From: Marinilabiliales bacterium
GTDB taxonomy: Bacteria > Bacteroidota > Bacteroidia > Bacteroidales > ML635J-15
Assembly (NCBI GenBank): GCA_002869385.1
Contig: PKTB01000013.1
Coordinates: 900-64,899, forward strand
DNA length: 64,000 nt
Direction: 5' to 3'
The notes under the pieces are model-generated. The model saw only the letters and a program-made list of their open reading frames with translations. It was not told the DNA's origin and did no database searches. The position numbers were made by a program, and so were the translations under genes. The stretch's first letter is position 1. Every line of letters starts with the position of its first letter. Below, piece by piece: positions 38,156 through 47,081 of the stretch.

Positions 38156-41100
38156 TCATCTGATTAAAGTAAAATAACCAGCTTCTGTATATTCATTTCC
38201 ATAAAGATCGGTAAAAACGACTATCCAGGAATAAACTCCGGGATTACACATCATATCGTTATAACGGCCATTCCAGGCTTCTTCATAATCTTCACTTTCA
38301 AAAACAGTTTCACCCCATCTGCTAAATACTGTCAATTTATATTTATCAAGATCTACATTAGCAAGAATGACTTTAAATTCTTCATTTAGTTCATCATGAT
38401 TAGGAGTAAATGCAGTTGGTGCATATACCGAAAGTTCATTATTGACCTCTATCTGCACCATGGCAGTATCAACACAGCCAAATAGTGATACTGTACTTAG
38501 CACTACGTCAAACACACCGGCATCAGTAAATGAATGACTAGGATTTTCAGCTGTGCTGCTTCCACCGTCACCAAAATCCCAATTATACCAGAATCCACCA
38601 TCAGAATAATTGGTAAAGTATATCATAGGATATGATAAACTAACACTTTCTCTGTTTGCCCGAAAATCAGCATCGGGTACTGGAAATACTGTTATTGCAA
38701 CAGTTGAATCATTCGGACATCCCTCAGGAGATTCTACTTGCAGATACACATGATATGTCCTTGCATTATAGAAAGTATGTTCAGGAAATTTATCAAAAGA
38801 AAGATTCTCAAAATCACCATCATCAAAATCCCAGATATATGTTTGACCTACATGATCGCTATTTTCAGCAAACTGAACTGTTAATGGTGCACATCCATTG
38901 TATTTATCTGCTGTTATATCAACAGGAGGTAAAGGATAGACTGCTAATGGTATTGTCACATAAGCACTATCAAAATGACAAGCATCATAAACCAAGAAAT
39001 TAAGTACGGTATCCGACATAACCTCAAGTGTTACAGGAATAGCCAAAATAGTATCATTAACATAAACGGAATCAGCAGGTATTCCACCACCCTGAATATC
39101 AATATTGAAACTAACAGGGGTTCCCGGACAAACAGTATCGGTTTCCGGCACAACAGACATTCGTAATGAATCGAGAACATTAACAGTAATATCAATATCT
39201 TCACTAACACAATTCCCTGCATCAATAACCTGTGCCGAATATGTAGTTGTTTCCAATGGATTAACCAGAGTTGTCATTCCGTTATCATCATTACTCCAAA
39301 CAATAGTATATGGTGGAACGCTTCCTGTAATAATTCCAATTCCAATTTCAGCAGTCTGGCCATAACAAATTGTTGGATTATCCATTGCCTGAATATAAAA
39401 TGCTTCTGGTTCGGTAATTTCATAATCCATTACAAAATGACAATTACTATCATCTGTAACTGTAACATAATAGTGTCCGGCTTCGACACTGACCTGGTTT
39501 TGCATCCAGCTCCCTGTATTCCACTCATAATGATAAGGTTCTCGTCCTCCACTAACGTTTATATAAACATTACCATCTGAACCTCCATTACATGCTACAT
39601 TGTTTCCCCATATTGTACCATCAAGTGGTGCGTCTGCCTGTAAAATCTGAATTGTATCTGCGGTTTCGCATCCATGTCCGTCAGTAATAATTACCATATA
39701 TATACCTGGACCTAAATCGTATAAATCCTGACTAATTTCATTATTATTCCACTCATAATAGTATGGGAATGTACCTCCGGTTACAGTTAAATCTGCTATA
39801 CCATTAGCTTCGCCAAAACATCTCACATGAGTAGGCTCTATCTCTCCATGTAAAGGGAATGATGGCTGAGTTATTTGTGCATAATTATAAGTAGAACATC
39901 CATTTGCATCAGTCACCGTTACTATATAGTTTCCTGAGTAAACATCTATCTGATTTTGCGTATTTGTTTCATTACTCCATTCGTAATTATATGGATAAGT
40001 ACCACCTAAAACATTAAGTATTATTTGACCTGAATTATCTCCGTAACATGCAATATCTTGTTCATTTATTACGGTTATCAGCTGATCCGGTTGTGAAATT
40101 ACAAATGTATTGGCAACAGTACAATTATGAGAATCTGTCAATGTTATTGTATATGATCCGGCAGGTACAGACATTAAGTCTTCGGTTAAACTTCCGTTAG
40201 ACCAGTTATAATAATATGGTGGCACTCCGCCATTTACAGTAACATCAACCTGACCTGTCTGCTGACCATAACAGTCCACATCAACAAATGTCCCTGTTTC
40301 TGAAAACTCAGGAACATCATCAACAGTTAGAGTATTCTCACCTGTACATCCATTATCATCAGTTACAGTAAAATCATAAGTTCCGGGAGCAAGACCTGTC
40401 GGTTCGAATCCACTAAGTGTGGCATTTGACCAATGGATTGTGTATGGTGTTGTTCCTCCATTTGCAATTATTGTTGCTGTTCCGTCATCAAATCCATAAC
40501 AAGTTATGTCTGTAACTTCATCTATTGAAATATCCAGTGATGGTGGTTCAATTAAATCGGCTGTTGTCTCAAAAGTACAGCCCTGATCTTCTGTAACCGT
40601 TACAGTGTAAGAACCAACATCCAAGTTGTCAATTGTCTGTGTGTTTAATACAGGTGTAGTATTACATTCATAAACATAGGGTTCTGTTCCTCCTATTGGA
40701 TTTGCGGTAATACTTCCATCTGTCACCCCATAGCAACTTATATCAACAGGAGTAGCACTGACAGAAAGTTCAACAAAATCAACATGACAATCAGAACTTG
40801 CTGAACATCCAATTAAATCGGTTACAGTAAGTGAATAATCCCCGGTATGATCAAAATAAAAACTATTATCTGTTGAGCCATCCTGCCATTCAAATGTAAT
40901 ATCAGGAATATTAAACTCTACAAGGTATGGATCCCCATTACAAACAACAGAATCATGAAGTTCGGCAACAGGTGGCAATGTACTGTTTGTATGAACAATC
41001 ATCTCAATTGATTCATCAACACAGGAGCCATCTCTCATAAAATACATTGTAACAGTATAATCTCCATTATTAGGGAAGCTATGTCCAATTACAGGATTAC

Positions 41101-42535
41101 CTTCAAATATTGGCGAACCATCACCAAAGTCCCAGCTAATATCTGTTATATTTGTTTCATCTGCTTGAAAATCGACAGTTGTCTGAGAGCATGTTAATGT
41201 ATCTACAAACTCATCAAAAGCTGCCGGAACACCATCTACAACAATGTCAAAAGTTACATTCAGAGGTACTATTTTAGCCCCGGCTAAATATCCGTATGAC
41301 TCAACATTACCAAAACCATATACAGATGCAAGAATACCTTCCGATGATGATAAAACATGTGTCCCCTGAGCAATATTTAATCTGGCATAAGAGTATGCAG
41401 CGTTTGATGGAACAGTTGCCCAACATGTTACTGCACCTCCATCAAGTTCAACTAATCCTGTATTGGGTGTTTCTGTAACAATATTTGTGTAAAATTGATT
41501 TATCGCTGTAGTATTAAATGCCTGAAAGACAATATAATCTAGTGTTTGTTCAACTTGAGATAACATTATCATAAATGGGTCGGATGTTACTCCATCACAA
41601 CTTGTTCCTTCACTATACTGAGCAACCGAAATTGGTTTATCACCCTGTATATATGAAGCCGGATTTAACATTGTCTCGTAAAACTCTCCTTCATTTAAGC
41701 TAATGCCCGCTCCACCATTTATATTTATTGTCGTTCCATCTTCGCTCGCAAGAACTCTAAAAGTATCACCATCTCGTGTCATTAATGGGACAGTTATATA
41801 TTCCATACCCCAGGCTTTTACAGGAATCATTTGCTCATATAAATGATCGCAATATGTACATGAAAGAGGTACGTTAGCACATTTGTTTCCTGCAAAAACT
41901 GCAAAGTTATTACAGTTGCCAATATCTGTAGCTTTTACAGATGTTCCTGTAAGATCTCCGCTACTAGTTACCAAATATACCTGACCGGCATTAAGTGTAA
42001 TATTAAACGGAACACCAGCTCCAACACCTACTGTAACTGCTGCTGATGGAACAATTTCAATCGAAGTACCATCCTCTACCCCAACAACAACAAATTGTGA
42101 TGGGTTTCCGCTAAATGGTGAGTATGCATTAATATAATAAGAATCTCCCAGACAATTTACTGACATAACCAGAGTAGCATCCGAAGATGCTGTTCGCTGA
42201 TTTGCTGCATACACAGCTATATCATTATCAGAACTTATATATACACCTTTATTGATGACACTATTACTTACACCAATAGCTGCCCCTTGTGCCTCGGGGA
42301 CTGTTACTAATACAGAACCATTTGCAGGAATTGTAAAGTTCTGCGACCATCCTGTTCCAGGCATACTTGCAGTACCAGTAGCTCCGACATCAGATGTAAT
42401 GTATAGTAGTGTGTTTTCAGGGCTGTCGAAGTTTTGCATAAATGATAACCAAAACTCAGTTCCGGTAGTACTCTGTGCAAAAATCCCACTAATTGAAAAT
42501 AGTATTGTGATAATAATTAAATATAGCTTTTTCAT
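38156..42535 (-). CDS. SprB-repeat adhesin with IgGFc-binding-like N-terminus and T9SS type B sorting domain
   Basis: 1459 residues from the ATG at 42535; an in-frame ATG at 42559 is less likely as it precedes the signal peptide (MKKLYLIIITILFSISG). Residues about 20-400 resemble the IgGFc-binding-type N-terminal domain found in Bacteroidota adhesins. A PKD-like domain (SWDFGDGSP) follows, then six SprB repeats at about 590-1000 (each with CYG or CNG, PYxYxW and TVTDxxGC), another partial repeat, two PKD domains (WDFDDG, WDFGDG) and the C-terminal gliding-motility-associated CHU_C domain (FTPNHDELNE, FSRWGETVFES, GVYSWIV), a type B sorting signal. The family includes SprB, the mobile adhesin of gliding flavobacteria. 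No gliding genes are present in this window. Confidence 0.92.
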   Translation of the reverse strand: MKKLYLIIITILFSISGIFAQSTTGTEFWLSFMQNFDSPENTLLYITSDVGATGTASMPGTGWSQNFTIPANGSVLVTVPEAQGAAIGVSNSVINKGVYISSDNDIAVYAANQRTASSDATLVMSVNCLGDSYYINAYSPFSGNPSQFVVVGVEDGTSIEIVPSAAVTVGVGAGVPFNITLNAGQVYLVTSSGDLTGTSVKATDIGNCNNFAVFAGNKCANVPLSCTYCDHLYEQMIPVKAWGMEYITVPLMTRDGDTFRVLASEDGTTININGGAGISLNEGEFYETMLNPASYIQGDKPISVAQYSEGTSCDGVTSDPFMIMLSQVEQTLDYIVFQAFNTTAINQFYTNIVTETPNTGLVELDGGAVTCWATVPSNAAYSYARLNIAQGTHVLSSSEGILASVYGFGNVESYGYLAGAKIVPLNVTFDIVVDGVPAAFDEFVDTLTCSQTTVDFQADETNITDISWDFGDGSPIFEGNPVIGHSFPNNGDYTVTMYFMRDGSCVDESIEMIVHTNSTLPPVAELHDSVVCNGDPYLVEFNIPDITFEWQDGSTDNSFYFDHTGDYSLTVTDLIGCSASSDCHVDFVELSVSATPVDISCYGVTDGSITANPIGGTEPYVYECNTTPVLNTQTIDNLDVGSYTVTVTEDQGCTFETTADLIEPPSLDISIDEVTDITCYGFDDGTATIIANGGTTPYTIHWSNATLSGFEPTGLAPGTYDFTVTDDNGCTGENTLTVDDVPEFSETGTFVDVDCYGQQTGQVDVTVNGGVPPYYYNWSNGSLTEDLMSVPAGSYTITLTDSHNCTVANTFVISQPDQLITVINEQDIACYGDNSGQIILNVLGGTYPYNYEWSNETNTQNQIDVYSGNYIVTVTDANGCSTYNYAQITQPSFPLHGEIEPTHVRCFGEANGIADLTVTGGTFPYYYEWNNNEISQDLYDLGPGIYMVIITDGHGCETADTIQILQADAPLDGTIWGNNVACNGGSDGNVYINVSGGREPYHYEWNTGSWMQNQVSVEAGHYYVTVTDDSNCHFVMDYEITEPEAFYIQAMDNPTICYGQTAEIGIGIITGSVPPYTIVWSNDDNGMTTLVNPLETTTYSAQVIDAGNCVSEDIDITVNVLDSLRMSVVPETDTVCPGTPVSFNIDIQGGGIPADSVYVNDTILAIPVTLEVMSDTVLNFLVYDACHFDSAYVTIPLAVYPLPPVDITADKYNGCAPLTVQFAENSDHVGQTYIWDFDDGDFENLSFDKFPEHTFYNARTYHVYLQVESPEGCPNDSTVAITVFPVPDADFRANRESVSLSYPMIYFTNYSDGGFWYNWDFGDGGSSTAENPSHSFTDAGVFDVVLSTVSLFGCVDTAMVQIEVNNELSVYAPTAFTPNHDELNEEFKVILANVDLDKYKLTVFSRWGETVFESEDYEEAWNGRYNDMMCNPGVYSWIVVFTDLYGNEYTEAGYFTLIR

Positions 42536-42556
42536 GAAGCGCAATCTTAATTTAAA

Positions 42557-42564
42557 CAAAGTTA
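42557..42564 (-). promoter_or_regulatory. Putative -7 element of the SprB-repeat gene
   Basis: The minus strand reads TAACTTTG (TAnnTTTG), 22 bp upstream of the ATG at 42535, supporting that start. Confidence 0.4.
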
Positions 42565-42647
42565 ATAAATATGTCTGAAATAAGCGGTTTTTTAAAGATG
42601 AAAAGCTGCAAATTTTGTAAATATTAACAGTTGATGATCAGAAATCT

Positions 42648-42668
42648 CCTTTTTATTTCATAAAAAGG
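42648..42668. promoter_or_regulatory. Perfect 9-bp inverted repeat in a divergent intergenic region
   Basis: CCTTTTTAT-TTC-ATAAAAAGG lies between the divergent adhesin gene and the sigma-factor cluster. It could be an operator for either side or a hairpin in the adhesin leader; the sequence alone does not decide. Confidence 0.4.
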
Positions 42669-42810
42669 ACGTAGTGTTAACAAAATGGTTGTCTAAAAAA
42701 CTGATAGCGTATAGATACAATTCAAATTTCAAAAGGCAATCCTCATCAAAAAAATAATAACTAAAATGTAGTTTTTCTCAAATTCAGCTTACTAACTAAG
42801 TAAAAGAACA

Positions 42811-43110
42811 ATGAATAATATGAAAAACTTAACAGAAACAAAGAAAAGACCATTCAAAGGAGCAGGGATGCTAATTGGCTTTACAATTGGAAGTTCAGCA
42901 GCGCTAGTACTCTATTTATTAACCCGAGAAATTACAACATCAATACCTATTTTTGCTGGAGTTTGCGTACCAATTGGCATGGCAATCGAAAAAAAACTTC
43001 AGGGTGAAGAAAAGCAAGAATCTAAACCTAAAACAAAAAATCTTATGATTTTTATTATTACATTAGGTCTTATTTTGCTATCTGGTTTGTACTTTTATGC
43101 TAAATTTTGA
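42811..43110 (+). CDS. Small membrane protein at the head of the ECF sigma cluster
   Basis: 99 residues with three hydrophobic segments (about 20-38, 43-58 and 78-97) separated by a charged loop (EEKQESKPKTK). No family recognised. Its stop lies 12 bp before the sigma factor gene, so it is probably co-transcribed with the sigma factor and the following membrane protein. It may take part in sensing or sequestering the sigma factor, which is inference from position only. Confidence 0.6.
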   Translation: MNNMKNLTETKKRPFKGAGMLIGFTIGSSAALVLYLLTREITTSIPIFAGVCVPIGMAIEKKLQGEEKQESKPKTKNLMIFIITLGLILLSGLYFYAKF

Positions 43111-43122
43111 TTAATCCAACCA

Positions 43123-43611
43123 ATGAGTAAAGAAGAAAAAAAGTTTCTGCAACTTATTTACGACAATCAAGCGATTTTACACAAGATTTGCTTTGTCTAT
43201 GCGCGTTCGCATACTGAAAGAAAGGATCTTGAGCAGGAAATTACTTTACAGCTATGGAAATCTTTCTCTACATTCAAAGGTAATTCTGCTTTTTCTACCT
43301 GGATGTATCGCGTAGCATTAAATACTGCTATTAGTATGACAAAAAAGCCAGGCTTATTTTTCCTTAATGATGACGATAACACTTTATATCATGAACTAGA
43401 CGAGCAAAATAATATGTCTGAGGATATAAAAATTCTATATAAAGCTATTCATCATCTCAAAAAATTAGACAAAGCAATAATCTTAATGTGGTTAGATGAA
43501 AAATCATATGATGAGATTTCTGAAACAACAGGCATTACGGTAAAAAATGTTAGTGTCAGAATAGTTAGAATTAAATCAAAACTCTCTGATATAATTAAAA
43601 AGATTCAATAA
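43123..43611 (+). CDS. ECF-family RNA polymerase sigma factor
   Basis: 162 residues. Region 2 is at about 10-75 (RKDLEQEITLQLWKSFSTF, TWMYRVALNTAI) and region 4 at about 105-160 (MWLDEKSYDEISETTGIT, NVSVRIVRIKSKL). It directs RNA polymerase to a small regulon, usually released from a membrane anti-sigma partner. The gene that follows after 2 bp encodes a membrane protein without a classic zinc-binding anti-sigma motif, a layout common in Bacteroidota. Confidence 0.9.
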   Translation: MSKEEKKFLQLIYDNQAILHKICFVYARSHTERKDLEQEITLQLWKSFSTFKGNSAFSTWMYRVALNTAISMTKKPGLFFLNDDDNTLYHELDEQNNMSEDIKILYKAIHHLKKLDKAIILMWLDEKSYDEISETTGITVKNVSVRIVRIKSKLSDIIKKIQ

Positions 43612-43613
43612 TT

Positions 43614-44333
43614 ATGAATAATATAGATATCGATAAATATAAAACAGCCTGGAAAAATGAAAGTAGTTTTTCAAACAAAAAGCTTTCCGAAGATAATATT
43701 AGTAAGTATCTCAAGAAAAGTTCAAAAGGCATAAGTGCGACATTTCGAAATGGTTTAATCTTTGACATTATATTAAAATCACTATCCGTATTTGCTTCTC
43801 TATATTTAATTTACCTTTTCCCAAACACTAAGAATTTAATAATATTAAATGCCATCCTATTAATTGTTATTGCTTTTCTGTTATTTTTTCAAATTAGAGT
43901 ATTTAGAAACCTACCGCAAAACAATTATTCGAATACAGACCTCAAGAAAACTTTAGAAGTGAAACTCGATTTTTATTACTCAATATATCTCAAATCTATA
44001 TATGTTTCTTCCTTTTCCGCTAGTTTGATTTTTCTGTATGGATTCCTCTATTACCTTGTTGTTGATGACGGATATATTCGAAAATTTCAAATTGACGATA
44101 TTATCGTTATTGGATCCGGGCTAATTATTGCGTATGCCTTTAATGCTTTTGCTCAAATAAAGCAACACAGTTTTCAAATCAAACAAATTGAAGTATGCCT
44201 TAAAGATTTTGATGATCAAACTCTTAGCGAAAATAAAATACGTGAGCTTAAGAATAAAAGGAAAAAGATGCTTTTTGTTGTTATTCTAAGCCTTCTGGCA
44301 GGACTACTTTTATTTGGATATTTTATGACTTAG
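43614..44333 (+). CDS. Membrane protein, candidate anti-sigma partner
   Basis: 239 residues. A soluble N-terminal stretch of about 45 residues (DKYKTAWKNESSFSNKKLSEDNISKYLKKSSKG) is followed by two helix pairs (about 50-95 and 125-185) and a final helix (about 218-238). Short N-terminal segments of this kind bind ECF sigma factors in other systems, and the gene is 2 bp downstream of the sigma gene. I infer an anti-sigma or sigma-sensing role from this context; there is no HxxxCxxC motif. Confidence 0.6.
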   Translation: MNNIDIDKYKTAWKNESSFSNKKLSEDNISKYLKKSSKGISATFRNGLIFDIILKSLSVFASLYLIYLFPNTKNLIILNAILLIVIAFLLFFQIRVFRNLPQNNYSNTDLKKTLEVKLDFYYSIYLKSIYVSSFSASLIFLYGFLYYLVVDDGYIRKFQIDDIIVIGSGLIIAYAFNAFAQIKQHSFQIKQIEVCLKDFDDQTLSENKIRELKNKRKKMLFVVILSLLAGLLLFGYFMT

Positions 44334-44416
44334 TGAATTTTGTTTTGAGGATAAACTGTTATTTTTATTACTTTTATAACAATAATTAAACAGATTTAAA
44401 ACCAAATCCTAAAACC

Positions 44417-45214
44417 ATGAAAACAGTAGTAAGACATTTTATAGTAGTACTAATATTTGGATCAGTAATATCCTGTTCAAACCAACAAAGAACAAATACT
44501 AAAGAAAGTGCTAATACTCAAAAGGAAGAAGAAATTCATGATAGCATATCGACAAAAGAAGATTCTATCGAATTAAAGTCCGATACGGTAATAAATTCAA
44601 ATATCATCCAAAATGAAACAGAATTCAAGGTTAAATATCTTGAGGATTTTGCAAGTTTTAAATCTCATGATGAAGTTGTAGATTATTTTGGAGAAGAAAA
44701 CGTAGCTTACGAATTGCAAATGTTTGGTGCAGGTTGGGAATCATATTCCAGTGTTATTTACCCGAAATATCAAAATCAGGTAATGATTGTATGGAATGAT
44801 TTTGATCCGGACGAAGAATTATTCTTTGTTTCTCAATACAAACACTACGATGCTGAACAACTGGAACAAGGAGGAGCAAACTATCCATATAAATCGGGAC
44901 TAAAAAACAATATGGGTTTAGATGAACTTGTTGAACTTAATGGCGGTGATTTTGAATTCAATGATCTAAGCTGGGATCTGGGAAGACAGTTTATTGTTGG
45001 CATTATTATCAAGGAAAAACTTAAACCCGAATTGCAGGACTATATTATACACCTAGACTATGCAAATGAAGTTGATTATGATAATCAACCTGCTGATTTC
45101 AAATATTTACATAATTATAGAATAGTATCTACCGATGATGATAATATTATTACTAAAAATTTAAAAGTTGTAGGGATTATGTACAGCCCATGCAGATGTA
45201 CAGTTTGGTATTAA
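44417..45214 (+). CDS. Lipoprotein of unknown function
   Basis: 265 residues with lipobox VISCS and a low-complexity charged linker (about 20-65) before a folded domain (about 75-265) with the landmarks VVDYFGEENVAYELQMFGAG, VIVWNDFDPDEE and CRCTVWY at the C-terminus. No family recognised. It follows the sigma cluster by 83 bp and may be part of its regulon, although no promoter element is visible. Confidence 0.6.
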   Translation: MKTVVRHFIVVLIFGSVISCSNQQRTNTKESANTQKEEEIHDSISTKEDSIELKSDTVINSNIIQNETEFKVKYLEDFASFKSHDEVVDYFGEENVAYELQMFGAGWESYSSVIYPKYQNQVMIVWNDFDPDEELFFVSQYKHYDAEQLEQGGANYPYKSGLKNNMGLDELVELNGGDFEFNDLSWDLGRQFIVGIIIKEKLKPELQDYIIHLDYANEVDYDNQPADFKYLHNYRIVSTDDDNIITKNLKVVGIMYSPCRCTVWY

Positions 45215-45392
45215 TAAATAAAACTATTTATTTGATATTTTTGTGCGCCATTTTTTGTCTCTCTTCAATTTGTAATATCTTATATTTAGACAAGCGATTT
45301 TCAATTTGGACCTAAATTTTGATAACCCGTCTTTAACATTCAGTCTGCTTTAGAGTCTAATATTTATATTTTACAATTCCTATACGCCTTAT

Positions 45393-45423
45393 TTTGTCGT
45401 TCTTAAATATTTTACTAAATTTG
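45393..45423 (+). promoter_or_regulatory. Complete Bacteroidota promoter of the WYL regulator
   Basis: TTTG at 45393-45396 and TAAATTTG at 45416-45423 are separated by 19 bp, the full consensus TTTG-N19-TAnnTTTG. The ATG follows 19 bp later at 45443. This is the best-matching promoter I found in the window. Confidence 0.65.
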
Positions 45424-45442
45424 TTATAAAAATTTCACACCC

Positions 45443-46327
45443 ATGAAGATTTATCAAATCATCAATAGTTACTATCTGATTATTAATAAAATCAAAGGTT
45501 CTGATTACCCCAGTTTTGAAGAGATTCAGGAACATCTGGCTGAAAATGGAATTAGTATTTCATTGCGCACATTACAGCGCGATTTACAGAATATTAGACA
45601 TGAGTTTAGCATTGAAGTGATTTACAATAAATCTCAGAATGGATATATTCTAAATACAGAAACTAGCTCTAATTTCAAATATTTTATGTGATTTTTTGAA
45701 AATACAGTTATGTCTGGACAGCTGACAGAGAACTTTAAGAATAATCCTGAATTAAAAGATATAATTATTTTTGATAATACTTCAATTTCGAAAGGTTTAG
45801 AATACATCAATCCGATATTAGGAGCAATACAAGAACAAAACAAAATTGAAATTCTCTATTCAGATGAATCTAAAGAATTTGATAAAAAATTTGTTCTTGC
45901 TCCTACTTTATTAAAAGAATACAAAAACTACTGGCATTTAATTGCCTGGAACACTAATCTAAAAAAATATCAAAACTTTAAGTTAGAAGATATCAATGAT
46001 TTAAGTGTCAGTGAGGATAAATTTGATTCTTCTCTTATCGAAGAATGTAAGGAGCTCTATTCGCATATTATTGGGATAAACCATTCTAGTAGACAGCCAG
46101 AGATCATAGAACTTTCTTTTAACCCGAAATTAAAAAATGAGATAAAAGAAAATCCTCTGCACCACAGCCAAACCGTTTTATCTGAATCAGATGATGATTT
46201 CCGCATTTTAATTAAAGTAATTCCAAATGATGAATTAATGGATCTAATTCTATCATATATTAGTGATGTTGAGGTAGTAAACCCGAAATGGATTATTGAA
46301 AAGCTAAGATCTAATCGCCTAAGTTAG
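45443..46327 (+). pseudogene. WYL-domain transcriptional regulator, interrupted by an in-frame TGA
   Basis: About 294 codons with one TGA at 45689-45691; the frame continues through FFENTVMSGQLTENF. The N-terminal part is a DeoR-like winged helix (SYYLIINKIKGSDYPSFEEIQ, SLRTLQRDLQNI). After the stop comes the WYL domain (about 125-200: IEILYSDESKEF, LAPTLLKEYKNYWHLIAW) and a WCX-like C-terminus ending in PKWIIEKLRS. WYL regulators bind nucleotide or nucleic-acid ligands and often control defence or DNA-damage genes. It sits 220 bp upstream of the HipBST-like operon on the same strand. A GGA to TGA change would explain the stop, which separates the DNA-binding and ligand domains. Confidence 0.8.
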
Positions 46328-46398
46328 ATTTTTCATGTTTCTGCATTAGCAAATTCTTCCAATAATTCTTGAACATATCTTTCCATTATAAAACAGCT

Positions 46399-46427
46399 CT
46401 AATTATACTACTAATTTATATAATTAG
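46399..46427 (+). terminator. AT-rich inverted repeat between the WYL gene and the hip operon
   Basis: CTAATTATA and TATAATTAG form perfect 9-bp arms around an 11-nt loop. It is about 72 bp after the WYL gene stop. No T-run follows, so a terminator role is tentative. Confidence 0.3.
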
Positions 46428-46450
46428 TTCTAAACTAAGAATTAATATTA

Positions 46451-46548
46451 TATGTAAATGCATATAATAGTAACCAAATAATGTTTTTTATACGCAAATG
46501 CATATAATTAAATAATTTTTACTATTTTTGTATGCAAATACATATAAC
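46451..46548 (+). promoter_or_regulatory. Three HipB operator palindromes spaced exactly 40 bp apart
   Basis: Copies start at 46451, 46491 and 46531: TATGTAAATGCATATAAT, TACGCAAATGCATATAAT and TATGCAAATACATATAAC. The core is the inverted repeat TATGC-AAAT-GCATA, with one arm substitution per copy. The third copy ends 2 bp before the antitoxin start, and the promoter's -7 element lies between copies two and three. This resembles the E. coli hip operators (TATCC-N8-GGATA), so autoregulation by the encoded HipB-like protein is the natural reading. The binding itself is inference. Confidence 0.75.
46523..46530 (+). promoter_or_regulatory. -7 element of the HipBST-like operon
   Basis: TATTTTTG (TAnnTTTG) abuts operator copy three, so the transcription start falls within that operator. 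Copy two covers the region where a -33 element would lie. Confidence 0.5.
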
Positions 46549-46549
46549 G

Positions 46550-46765
46550 ATGAGTGTATTATCAGACTTTGTAAAAAACAGAAGAAAGCAATTGGGCTTA
46601 ACCCAAGAGGAATTTGCAGATAAAGCAGGCGTTGCACTTACTGTTATCAGAAAAATTGAGCAAGGGAAAGAAAACCTTAGTTTATCAAAAGTCAATCAGG
46701 TGCTGCAAATGTTTGGTAATGTTATAGGTCCAATAAACGAAAATTATGAGACAAGGAATAGTTAA
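46550..46765 (+). CDS. hipB: HipB-like antitoxin / operon repressor
   Basis: 71 residues, an XRE-family helix-turn-helix protein (FVKNRRKQLGLTQEEFADKAG then VALTVIRKIEQGKENLSLSKV). It should dimerise, bind the operator palindromes just upstream and repress the operon together with the other two products. I place the start at the ATG at 46550 because an in-frame ATG at 46532 lies inside the third operator copy. The 3' end overlaps the next gene by 20 bp. Confidence 0.88.
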   Translation: MSVLSDFVKNRRKQLGLTQEEFADKAGVALTVIRKIEQGKENLSLSKVNQVLQMFGNVIGPINENYETRNS

Positions 46766-47081
46766 ATATAACAACATAAAAGCCGGTCTTTTAACAGAAG
46801 AAGATAATGGAGAATATCTCTTTGTCTACGATAAAGATTATGTAAAAAACTACCCTGACCAATTTATTACATTTGATATGCCGGTCAGAGATATGGCGTA
46901 TAGAAATAATCGATTGTTCCCATTTTTTGATGGTTTGATTCCGGAAGGCTGGCTATTAAATATTGCTGCAAATAGTTGGAAAATCAACAAAAATGATCGC
47001 ATGGGACTTCTTTTGGCATGTTGTAAAAATGCTATCGGAGCAGTTAGCATTCACCCTGTAAATCCTGATACCGATGAGTAA
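46746..47081 (+). CDS. hipS: HipS-like protein (stand-alone HipA N-subdomain 1)
   Basis: 111 residues matching only the N-terminal subdomain of HipA: MRQGIVKYNNIKAGLL, FITFDMPVR, LFPFFDGLIPEGWLL and DRMGLLLACCKNAIGAVSI. In the tripartite HipBST system of enteropathogenic E. coli this small protein, not HipB, neutralises the kinase. It overlaps hipB by 20 bp and hipT by 8 bp, with intact start and stop codons in all three genes, so it is a true split gene and not a frameshifted hipA. Confidence 0.85.
   Translation: MRQGIVKYNNIKAGLLTEEDNGEYLFVYDKDYVKNYPDQFITFDMPVRDMAYRNNRLFPFFDGLIPEGWLLNIAANSWKINKNDRMGLLLACCKNAIGAVSIHPVNPDTDE

Noticed and set aside
38148-38160. An 11-bp motif (CATCGGTCATC) recurring inverted near 56365
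   Set aside because: Two short copies are too few to call a repeat family.
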